Shown here: positions 14,665-21,865 of the stretch, piece by piece
Position numbering within the stretch: the stretch's first letter is position 1
Layout: every line of letters starts with the position of its first letter
NCBI RefSeq assembly: GCF_004307995.1
Contig: NZ_SIRE01000004.1
Coordinates: 339,309-403,308, forward strand
Direction: 5' to 3'
Length of the DNA: 64,000 nucleotides
Source: Paenibacillus thalictri
GTDB taxonomy: Bacteria; Bacillota; Bacilli; Paenibacillales; NBRC-103111
Position numbers and translations under genes: made by a program
The notes under the pieces: generated by a model
Told to the model about the DNA's origin: nothing
The model's input: only the letters and a program-made list of their open reading frames with translations
Databases searched by the model: none

Positions 14665-16335
14665 GTGATAGCGAAAATTGTCATGCCGTTTATTAACCCG
14701 ATCCAAAAAAGAATTATCCGGCCTCTTAAACAGGCGAAAGGCTGGCCCAAGCTGCTGGCCAAATGGGTCAAGCAAAAATTCAAGGAAATATTGGGGCAGA
14801 AGGAAATTACCAAGGCCAGCTATGTAGCTGTCGGCAATTATTATATTGCCAAAAAGCTGATCGTCATTGTGCTGATTGTTATTCTTGCACTTTACTTTTT
14901 TATTTTTATCAAACCACCCGAATTCGTGAACAAGCTGCTGCAAAGAAAAGCGTCCATTACCGCGGGCGCGGGCGACCCCGCTTTCACGGGCAAGGCGCAA
15001 ATGCTCGCGGCTGACGGAGCCCTGCTGTTCGACGGCGACCTGGTCGACGGCAAGTTCTCGGGTATAGGCAAGCTGTATGCCAAGGACGGCTCGTTGTTAT
15101 ACGAAGGCGGATTTGCCGGCGGGCTGTATGAAGGAGAAGGCAAGCTGTATCGGCCGGACGGCTCGGTACTCAAGCAAGGTACCTTCGCCAAAGGCAATCT
15201 GCAGACGGGCAGCGCGTACGGTGAAAACGGGGCCGTACTTTATACCGGCGCTTTTGTCGGCGACAAATACGACGGACAAGGCACGCTTTTTTTTCCGAGC
15301 GGCGCCATGCAATACCAGGGCGATTTCAAGGCGGGCATCGCCAACGGAAAAGGACGCCTGTATACCGAAGCGGGGGCACTGGCTTATGAAGGCGGGTTCA
15401 GCAACGGGCAATACAACGGCGACGGCATGGAATACGACAAAGAAGGGAAGCTGCTATACCAAGGCCAATATCTCGCCGGGCAATACAACGGCAAAGGTAA
15501 AAAAATGTTCCCCGGCGGGGTCATGCAATATGACGGAGAGTTCAGCAACGGGCAATTTGCCGGGGCCGGAACGGAATATTACAGCAGCGGCATAGTCAAA
15601 TATAAAGGTGTGCTGCTTGCGGGCACCTATCAAGGCGACGGCGCCTTATTCGCCGCCAGCGGCGCCCCCCTCTATCAGGGAGGTTTCCAAGGAGGCTTAT
15701 ATCAGGGGCAGGGCCGTCTGTACAACAGCAACGGGTTGCTGGAATACGAAGGCCAGTTCGTAGGGGGCCAGCTAAACGGGCCGGGAACCTGGTACCGCGA
15801 AGACGGCACCGTCATTTTCAAGGGCTTTTTGGTCAACGGCGAACCTTCATTTGCGTCTTTCCTCGGCATGGCTCCGGTGAAGCTGGAGGCCACGCTTGGC
15901 AAGTCGAGCGGCGTGGAGCCGATTGCCGCCCCTTCATTGCCGGCTAAGGACACGGCCGCGGCGGAAGCGGATAAAACAGCCCCTCCCGCTGCAGCAAATG
16001 CAAGTGGCGGACCAACATCGCCGGCGGTTACCGCCGATCCGGCAGCAAACGCCGCTTTGCGCATGAAGTTCCAAGACCTGCGCCTCGCTTTTGTCGTCGC
16101 GATGGATGCCGGCGGCTCCGGGGAAGCAGCCGTACGCGAGGTGCAGTTGAGCAGCGGCACGGCGCTGGATAGGCTTTCCGCTTGGCTCGAAGACAACCGC
16201 AAGACGGATAAGAGCATTGTTTATGTCGGGGATAACACGTTCCACCTGTATATGTGGAAGGGCATCTCTTATACCATCTATCTGAACGGGCAAGGACAAG
16301 CAACGAGGGGTACTGTGACGGCGGACAGCCCGTAA
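14665..16335 (+). CDS. Membrane-anchored MORN-repeat protein
   Basis: 556 residues. I choose GTG 14665 because AAGGAG ends 8 bp before it; a GTG at 14659 is too close to that site. It has a basic N-terminus, one membrane helix (about 68-90, LIVIVLIVILALYFFIFI), then about 14 MORN repeats (about 110-395; e.g. GSLLYEGGFAGGLYEGEGKLY), an Ala/Pro linker (about 405-460) and a C-terminal alpha/beta domain of about 90 residues (LRLAFVVAMDAGG ... FHLYMWKGISYTIYLNGQG). MORN repeats usually bind lipid or protein partners. It is encoded directly after the PAAR-like protein, so an effector, immunity or membrane-anchor role within the injection system is possible; none can be proved here. Confidence 0.75.
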   Translation: MIAKIVMPFINPIQKRIIRPLKQAKGWPKLLAKWVKQKFKEILGQKEITKASYVAVGNYYIAKKLIVIVLIVILALYFFIFIKPPEFVNKLLQRKASITAGAGDPAFTGKAQMLAADGALLFDGDLVDGKFSGIGKLYAKDGSLLYEGGFAGGLYEGEGKLYRPDGSVLKQGTFAKGNLQTGSAYGENGAVLYTGAFVGDKYDGQGTLFFPSGAMQYQGDFKAGIANGKGRLYTEAGALAYEGGFSNGQYNGDGMEYDKEGKLLYQGQYLAGQYNGKGKKMFPGGVMQYDGEFSNGQFAGAGTEYYSSGIVKYKGVLLAGTYQGDGALFAASGAPLYQGGFQGGLYQGQGRLYNSNGLLEYEGQFVGGQLNGPGTWYREDGTVIFKGFLVNGEPSFASFLGMAPVKLEATLGKSSGVEPIAAPSLPAKDTAAAEADKTAPPAAANASGGPTSPAVTADPAANAALRMKFQDLRLAFVVAMDAGGSGEAAVREVQLSSGTALDRLSAWLEDNRKTDKSIVYVGDNTFHLYMWKGISYTIYLNGQGQATRGTVTADSP

Positions 16336-16359
16336 GAGGCTGTCCGCGGGATTGCGGCG

Positions 16360-16566
16360 GAACGCTCCATTTCACGAGGGACGGACATGAGCGCCGTAAT
16401 TCAAACAAAATCAGAGCTTTGCCGATTGTAATGGACACCCACGCTCTTATTCGGCCTAACATCACGATTTCCCTGACTTTTTTGAGCAAATAAGCGCGAC
16501 CCTGTCCGTTGAAAAGGCAAATCTCGATTTTTTTGCCAAATAAGTGCGTTCCCGACCGTTAGCGTT
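16360..16566. repeat. Cluster of degenerate ~40-bp intergenic repeats in both orientations
   Basis: Two direct units end in AAATAAGCGCGACCCTGTCC (about 16489-16508) and AAATAAGTGCGTTCCCGACC (about 16539-16558), each preceded by a T-rich tract (ACTTTTTTGAGC, ATTTTTTTGCC). Reading the other strand, two more units read AATAAGAGCGTGGGTGTCC (about 16430-16448) and AATTACGGCGCTCATGTCC (about 16383-16401). The cluster fills the gene-free space after the MORN gene. No gene is visible between 16336 and 16815. Confidence 0.5.
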
Positions 16567-16690
16567 GGAGCATGACGTTTCGTATGTCAGTGGTCTTCAG
16601 AACCGCCACTCGGCGGCCGCCTCATATGGTCCGCTTGAAATCGACAGGCACTGGGGAATTCGGCCCGGAGAGATATGTCCCATTACGTTG

Positions 16691-16712
16691 AACCTGCGGA
16701 TTTCCGCAGGTT
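16691..16712 (+). other. Perfect 10-bp-arm hairpin upstream of mqnB
   Basis: AACCTGCGGA / TT / TCCGCAGGTT forms a perfect stem just before the mqnB promoter. It may end transcription from the left (it is followed by GTTCCTTTT) or serve as an operator; the sequence does not decide between these. Confidence 0.45.
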
Positions 16713-16740
16713 GTTCCTTTTGGACGAAAAGGACTATAAT
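16711..16740 (+). promoter_or_regulatory. Promoter of the mqnB-mqnD operon
   Basis: TTGTTC (16711-16716), an 18-bp spacer and a perfect TATAAT (16735-16740), 76 bp upstream of the chosen mqnB start. Confidence 0.6.
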
Positions 16741-16815
16741 AGGACAATAAAGCTTCTTACACTAAATATTTGGAGCGCGAACCATATGCGCTTATACCAG
16801 AAGGAGTATGGACCC

Positions 16816-17700
16816 GTGACTATGGATCGCACAGCCGCTAACCCGGCTTCTCCGGCGATGGAGCAAAGCCGCGCTGGCGGACACAACTACGAGGCGCCGC
16901 ATGCACGCGGGCGCAGCGGCTCCGAAGCGCAGCAGCGCCGGGCGGAGCTGCCCGGGAGCGAGCGGGGCGCAGCCGGGCGGAGCGGCGGCGGCCATAGCGC
17001 GCCGGGCGCAGCGGCGCAGCACGCCGACGGCAGCAGCGCGGCCGGGCGGCGGCGCGTGCTCGTCGTCGTCGCGGTCGACGCCGAGAAGGACGCGGTGGCG
17101 CGCGGCCTTGGCGGCGACAGCCGCTTCGACGTAATCGCCGCAGGCGTCGGCCCCGTCGAGGCCGCGGTCAGCGCGACCGCGGCGCTTGCCGCGGCGACGC
17201 CGCACCGCTACGGCGTCGTCGTCAGCGCCGGCATCGGCGGCGGCTTTCCCGGCCGCGCCGCGGTCGGCTCGCTGGTCGTCGCCAGCGAAGCCGTCGCCGC
17301 CGATCTCGGCGCGGAGACGCCGGACGGCTTCAGCGGCCTCGACAAGCTCGGCTTCGGCGCGAACCGCCTGCCGGTGGACAAGCAGCTCGCCGGCGAGCTG
17401 CTTGCCGCGCTCCGCGCAGCGGGACTTGCCGCTCACAGCGGGCCGGCGCTCACCTTGTCGACGGTGACCGGCACGGCGGCAACCGCTTCGGAGCTGGCCG
17501 AGCGCATTCCCGGCGCCGCCAGCGAAGGCATGGAAGGCTACGGCGTCGCCGCTGCCGCCAGCCGTTACGGCCTGTCTTTTCTAGAAATCCGCGCCATCTC
17601 CAATGCCGTAGGTCCTCGCGACCGCTCTGCTTGGCGAATCGGCGACGCCTTGCAGGCGCTTGAAGCCGCAAGCGCAGTTTTAAAGGAGGTTATACGATGA
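16816..17700 (+). CDS. mqnB: Futalosine hydrolase (menaquinone biosynthesis)
   Basis: 294 residues from GTG 16816 (AAGGAG 9 bp upstream; ATG at 16822 is an alternative). It hydrolyses futalosine to hypoxanthine and dehypoxanthine futalosine. The MTAN-like nucleosidase fold is visible from about residue 77: VLVVVAVDAEKDAV, VSAGIGGGFPGRAAVGSLVVASEAVAADLG, TGTAATASEL, SEGMEGYGVAAAASRYG (substrate-binding ME motif) and LEIRAISNAVGPRD. The first ~75 residues are an extra Ala/Gly/Arg-rich low-complexity stretch whose DNA is far richer in GC than the neighbours. The stop overlaps the mqnD start (ATGA). Confidence 0.9.
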   Translation: MTMDRTAANPASPAMEQSRAGGHNYEAPHARGRSGSEAQQRRAELPGSERGAAGRSGGGHSAPGAAAQHADGSSAAGRRRVLVVVAVDAEKDAVARGLGGDSRFDVIAAGVGPVEAAVSATAALAAATPHRYGVVVSAGIGGGFPGRAAVGSLVVASEAVAADLGAETPDGFSGLDKLGFGANRLPVDKQLAGELLAALRAAGLAAHSGPALTLSTVTGTAATASELAERIPGAASEGMEGYGVAAAASRYGLSFLEIRAISNAVGPRDRSAWRIGDALQALEAASAVLKEVIR

Positions 17701-18536
17701 ACATCGCTTTTTCACCTTGTCCCAATGATACGTTTGTATTTCATGCCTGGGTTCACGGGCTCGTGCCCGGCGCGCCGAAGCTGGACGTCATGTACGCCGA
17801 TATCGATATTACCAACAACCTCGCGGCCAACGGCACAGGACCGGAGGTATTAAAAATTTCCTACGCGGCGCTGCCTTGGGTGCTTAACGATTATGCGCTG
17901 CTGCCGTGCGGAGGCGCTTTGGGCCGGGGCTGCGGCCCGCTTGTCTTGACGCGTGGCGGATTGACCGCGGCACAGGACCCGGGTGTACTGTCCGGCCGCA
18001 GAGTGGCCGTTCCAAGCGAACGCTCGACCGCTTATCTGTTGTTCCGGCTGTGGGCGGCCGAACAAGTGCCAGGCGGCGTCGGCGAAATCGTCGTCATGCC
18101 GTTCCATGAAATTATGCCAGCCGTGCGTGACGGCAAAATCGACGCCGGCCTCGTCATTCACGAAGCGCGTTTCACCTATCCTTCATACGGGCTTTCCCTG
18201 CTGACCGATCTCGGCAGCTGGTGGGAATCCAGCACAGGCCTGCCGATCCCGCTTGGAGCCATCATCGCCCGCCGTTCTCTCGACCTAAGCGCCATCGCCG
18301 CATGGACAAAAGCATCGGTCGACTACGCTTGGGCTCATCCGGAAGCGTCCCGCGATTATGTGATGAGCCATGCCCAGGAGATGGACCCAACGGTCGCGAA
18401 AGCGCACATCGACTTGTACGTCAACGAGTTTACCGGAAATCTGGGCGAAAGCGGATATGGCGCAGTGACCGCTCTGCTCAGCCGGGCCGCTCAGGAAGGG
18501 CTTACTCCCGAATTCGATTTATCGCTGCTGAAGTAG
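17697..18536 (+). CDS. mqnD: 1,4-dihydroxy-6-naphthoate synthase
   Basis: 279 residues. It converts cyclic dehypoxanthine futalosine to 1,4-dihydroxy-6-naphthoate in the futalosine route to menaquinone. Family features: N-terminal FSPCPNDTFVFHAWVHG, then VMYADIDITNNLAA, LKISYAALPWVL, GCGPLVLTR, VAVPSERSTAYLLFRLW, KIDAGLVIHEARFTY (catalytic His region) and GLPIPLGAIIARRSL. It is coupled to mqnB by an ATGA overlap. The other pathway genes (mqnA, mqnC, mqnE) are not in the window. A palindromic repeat follows 16 bp after the stop. Confidence 0.95.
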   Translation: MNIAFSPCPNDTFVFHAWVHGLVPGAPKLDVMYADIDITNNLAANGTGPEVLKISYAALPWVLNDYALLPCGGALGRGCGPLVLTRGGLTAAQDPGVLSGRRVAVPSERSTAYLLFRLWAAEQVPGGVGEIVVMPFHEIMPAVRDGKIDAGLVIHEARFTYPSYGLSLLTDLGSWWESSTGLPIPLGAIIARRSLDLSAIAAWTKASVDYAWAHPEASRDYVMSHAQEMDPTVAKAHIDLYVNEFTGNLGESGYGAVTALLSRAAQEGLTPEFDLSLLK

Positions 18537-18551
18537 CGATCCAGAGGAACG

Positions 18552-18767
18552 CAAAAACCCGCCTTCGTGTTGAAGGAGGTCACTGAAAAAGCAGCTTAAG
18601 TGAGCGAAATCATGCTGGAGAAGCGCCAGCGTTCGCTTTTGTCCCCGAATTTCACCTGCCGCATGCAGGTCCAATCAGGAAATTCGGGGACAATTGGCGA
18701 TCGTAAGCATCATTCGCTCATACAGCGTTCACTTTTTCAGTGGTCTCCGTTTGAAGTGCGGGTTTTT
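18552..18767. repeat. Palindromic repeat, copy A
   Basis: The conserved core runs from CTGAAAAAG (18583) to CTTTTTCAG (18740) and has internal inverted segments (GTGAGCGAAATCATGCT against AGCATCATTCGCTCA). Outside the core the arms AAAAACCCGC (18554-18563) and GCGGGTTTTT (about 18758-18767) also pair and look like the stem and T-tract of an intrinsic terminator for mqnD. Related copies lie at 34691-34896 and 56693-56913. It sits between the convergent genes mqnD and the small ORF at 18782. Confidence 0.85.
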
Positions 18768-18781
18768 CGTTTTTACTGGAT

Positions 18782-18934
18782 TCAGAAGCGATTGTAATTC
18801 ATCCGCTCGAACGGCAGCAGCCAGTCTTCGCTGATCTTGTTCCGCTCCTGCTCTTTGAGCAAGGTGACCATCACAATCATCGGATACCCGGAATCCAAGT
18901 CGAAAGGATCGTACTCCTTCCCCTTGAATTCCAT
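18782..18934 (-). CDS. Small protein of unknown function
   Basis: 50 residues with an excellent GGGAGGAG 8 bp before the ATG at 18934, 40 bp downstream of the phosphoesterase stop, so it is probably in the same operon. It starts MEFKGKEYDPFDLDSGYP, is acidic and has no membrane segment (MIVMVTLLKEQE is the only hydrophobic stretch); it ends FERMNYNRF. I do not recognise the family. Confidence 0.6.
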   Translation of the reverse strand: MEFKGKEYDPFDLDSGYPMIVMVTLLKEQERNKISEDWLLPFERMNYNRF

Positions 18935-18974
18935 GTTATAGTCTCCTCCCAGACAATCCTCAGCCGCTTACCTT

Positions 18975-19934
18975 TTATTTCTCTTCCCAATATCTCGGCA
19001 TCGTCATTCTGCCTTCCGGCTGATGTTCCTGCTGGTATTCGACGCGATCCCCGCCTTCCAGACGAAGCCAAGTATCGAAGCTGCGCTCTCCTTCGCGAAG
19101 ACGAATGACACGCGCTCCTTTGCCGAATTCGTAGCCATAACCTCCGGTAGCACGGCCGTAACACAAACGGATGCCGTGAAGTTCGCCGCAGAAATCGTTG
19201 AGGTGATCATGTCCGCAGAAAACACCCGCCACATCGCGCATTTCAACCATTGCCGCAAACAGCCCTGTATTAATCCGAGGACAACACACGTCTTCATATT
19301 TTGCGCCCAAACATATCTGTTCGTCCCATACTTCATTGTATTCCGGCAGCGGAATATGGAGGAAGGCAAGCGCCGGAAGCACGCTGCCGTCCGGCAATCT
19401 GCGGCCCATGGCTTCCCGTTCGTACCAGCCGATCTGGCTGCGCTTGACATAGTCCCAGCCGCCAAACGGCGAGCGGTTGCCGGAGTCGAAGCCGTACAGC
19501 AGCGCCGCAGGCTGATCCGACGCCGCACCCAGTATCTCCAGCACATAATTGCCGACGCCGGCAACATCCTCAGGCCCCGCCTTCATCAGACATCCGTCAA
19601 CTTCCTGCAGCGTCTGGACCAGCTCGCTGTTCGATGCCGGTCCTTCGCCGTCATGGTTACCGAATATGGCCGTCCACAATAGCTGTCTGCTTAGGGCAGG
19701 CGCAACGCACTCGCGGATCAGCGAATAAACCTTTTCCTTGGCTTGCCCCTTCAATTTGTCTCCCGACACCAGGTCCCCGGAATACATGACCAGATCCGGC
19801 TTCTCTTCGTCCAATACACGCTCCATTAACTGAATCGCATCCCGGTCACGCTCGGAACCATCCAGATGCACGTCGGTAAATTGCACGATCTTAAACGTGC
19901 CGTCACTGCAAAATTTCAACGGTGCAGTACGCAT
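18975..19934 (-). CDS. Calcineurin-like metallophosphoesterase
   Basis: 319 residues, no signal peptide. The five dimetal-site motifs of the family are present: FTDVHL (D21, H23), YSGDLVSGD (D54), FGNHDGEG (N93, H94), FLHIPLPEY (His) and FCGHDHLND (His-x-His). It hydrolyses phosphate ester bonds with two metal ions; the substrate cannot be told. The layout resembles Dcr2-like cytoplasmic phosphoesterases common in Paenibacillus. A 50-residue ORF follows 40 bp downstream. Confidence 0.88.
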   Translation of the reverse strand: MRTAPLKFCSDGTFKIVQFTDVHLDGSERDRDAIQLMERVLDEEKPDLVMYSGDLVSGDKLKGQAKEKVYSLIRECVAPALSRQLLWTAIFGNHDGEGPASNSELVQTLQEVDGCLMKAGPEDVAGVGNYVLEILGAASDQPAALLYGFDSGNRSPFGGWDYVKRSQIGWYEREAMGRRLPDGSVLPALAFLHIPLPEYNEVWDEQICLGAKYEDVCCPRINTGLFAAMVEMRDVAGVFCGHDHLNDFCGELHGIRLCYGRATGGYGYEFGKGARVIRLREGERSFDTWLRLEGGDRVEYQQEHQPEGRMTMPRYWEEK

Positions 19935-20071
19935 ACACTCATCCTTTCAAGACGCCCTCCATGGCGCCCGGACAATAAAATTATGAATCAAACCGTTCAA
20001 CAACCGGAATCTTCATGACGGCTGACCCGTCCGCAGTGTCTCACCTGTCAGCACGCCACGCCGCCACACGG

Positions 20072-21682
20072 TTATTTCACTCTGCTTAATGCCGCATTAT
20101 AAATACTTTCGATTTGTTCGGCACCCTTTTCCCTGCACTGTTTTACGAAATTATCCCATTCCTTCTCGATCGCGCCGTCGGACATAATGAACTTATCCAT
20201 CGTTTGCGCCATGTAAGCGTCCAACTGCGTGCGCAGCTGCTTCAGCTTCTCCCGCTCATCCTTCGTAAATACCGGGTCATAGGCAAACCGGAAAGCTTGG
20301 CCGTCTTTGATCGCCTGTAAGTTTTTATCCGACCACTCGGTTGCTTCTTTCTGCATATAAGGAATTGCCGGCGTTTCGTCGGCATACAAAGCCAGCCCGG
20401 AGTACCCGGATCCAAGCATCGACTTGATGGCGCTATAGGGATCATTTTTGTCCTTGAACTGGTTATATAACTCGTCCTTCAGCTTCGCTTTGCCGTTTTC
20501 CATCGTATAATGCTCGCCTTCCACACCCCATGAGGTCAGACGAATGCCTTCCTCCGAGTACATCCAATCGATAAATTCAACGATCTTTTCGGGATTTTTC
20601 ACCTTGGCGCTGACAACATACGATTCGGCCAGGTGGTCCAACTGGTACATTAAACCGCGCTTTACGCCTTTATCGCTGGCAAGAATCGGCAGCAAATCGA
20701 ATTTTGCATCTTTATCGACCTTTTGCAAAGCCTGATTAAAGTTAGCTCCAAATCCGGTATTGTCCTGATAATAGAACGATTTGCCCGAACTCAGCTTCTC
20801 TTGCCAAATTTGCGATGTGGCGGTCGTGTAGTCGGGATCCAGCAGCTTTTCCTTATACAGCTTATGCAGATAAGTAATCGCATCTTTGAATTCCGGCGAG
20901 AACGGGCCAAACTTGTATTTATTGTCCTTCGGTTCAAAATATACCTTGGTTCCGTTAATGTTAGTGTATCCGCTTCCAAAGGCAAAGGCAACCGCGTTCA
21001 CCAGGTTTTCCGTGCCGGTCAAACCGTTGGCGGCGCGGCTCGTAAACGGGTAGGAGTTGGGATACGCCTCCTTGAGTTTTTTCATCGCTTGATACAGCTC
21101 TTCATACGTGGCAGGCGTCGGGATATTCAGCTTTTTCAGCAGATCGACGCGAATCACCGGCACAAGCCCCGATTGCGAGGTTGCTACCCGCTGAGCCAGC
21201 GGGAAACCGTACAGCTTGCCCTCCACCTTGGTTTTGTTGATTTCCGGGTTATCGGCGATCGCCTTTTTGAAATTCGGCATCTTGTCCAAATAAGGAGTCA
21301 AGTCCAGAAAAATCCCGGTATCGGCAAAATTCGTAATATCGTCCTGCTTGACCAGCAAGACATCCGGAAGCGTATTGGTTGCGATCAGCGTCTTCTTCTT
21401 GTCGTCGTAGTTGCTTTGCGGCGTACTTTGCAGCTCCAGCTTCACATTTTTCCGCTTAAGCACCTCTTTCACGACCACAGAATCGGAAAGCAGCGCTTGC
21501 GTAGGATGCTCGAAACGCATCCAAGTAATGGAGAGCGGCTTCTCGGCTTGCGCTCCTCCCGCCGCTTTATTCCCTGCAGCCGGTTTATCGCTTGAAGTCC
21601 CGCCCCCGCAGCCCGCCAGCGTCGTGCCAAGCAGCATGACGGCACAGCCGGCGCTGATGTAACCTCCTTTGTTCCGTTGCAT
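20072..21682 (-). CDS. Extracellular solute-binding lipoprotein (family 1, LplA/LipO-like)
   Basis: 536 residues. A lipoprotein signal peptide with lipobox LAGC (Cys24) is followed by a Gly/Ser/Pro linker and a large ABC-type sugar-binding domain. Visible segments include ITWMRFEHPTQA, LPDVLLVKQDDITNFADTG, GKLYGFPLAQRV and VEFIDWMYSEEGIRL. It should bind an oligosaccharide outside the cell and deliver it to an ABC permease; no permease gene is adjacent. The AraC-type sensor (21866-24226) lies 183 bp upstream in the same direction and probably controls it. Confidence 0.9.
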   Translation of the reverse strand: MQRNKGGYISAGCAVMLLGTTLAGCGGGTSSDKPAAGNKAAGGAQAEKPLSITWMRFEHPTQALLSDSVVVKEVLKRKNVKLELQSTPQSNYDDKKKTLIATNTLPDVLLVKQDDITNFADTGIFLDLTPYLDKMPNFKKAIADNPEINKTKVEGKLYGFPLAQRVATSQSGLVPVIRVDLLKKLNIPTPATYEELYQAMKKLKEAYPNSYPFTSRAANGLTGTENLVNAVAFAFGSGYTNINGTKVYFEPKDNKYKFGPFSPEFKDAITYLHKLYKEKLLDPDYTTATSQIWQEKLSSGKSFYYQDNTGFGANFNQALQKVDKDAKFDLLPILASDKGVKRGLMYQLDHLAESYVVSAKVKNPEKIVEFIDWMYSEEGIRLTSWGVEGEHYTMENGKAKLKDELYNQFKDKNDPYSAIKSMLGSGYSGLALYADETPAIPYMQKEATEWSDKNLQAIKDGQAFRFAYDPVFTKDEREKLKQLRTQLDAYMAQTMDKFIMSDGAIEKEWDNFVKQCREKGAEQIESIYNAALSRVK

Positions 21683-21865
21683 AAACGTCCTCCTCGAAAA
21701 TGTTTTCTTCCTACAAACCTCAGTGTATGTTCGGGAGACGGCAATGAATATAAGCAGAACAGAGAGTGGCGATACACATTTCCCTCTTGCCTTTTATGAT
21801 GCGTTTATCCACCCTGATGCAAAAAACGGCCTTTTTGCCTATATTCGCGCCATGGATTCAGGCCC

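Noticed and set aside
16254..16750. Short plus-strand ORFs after the MORN gene
   Set aside because: They consist of the intergenic repeat units and lack ribosome sites.
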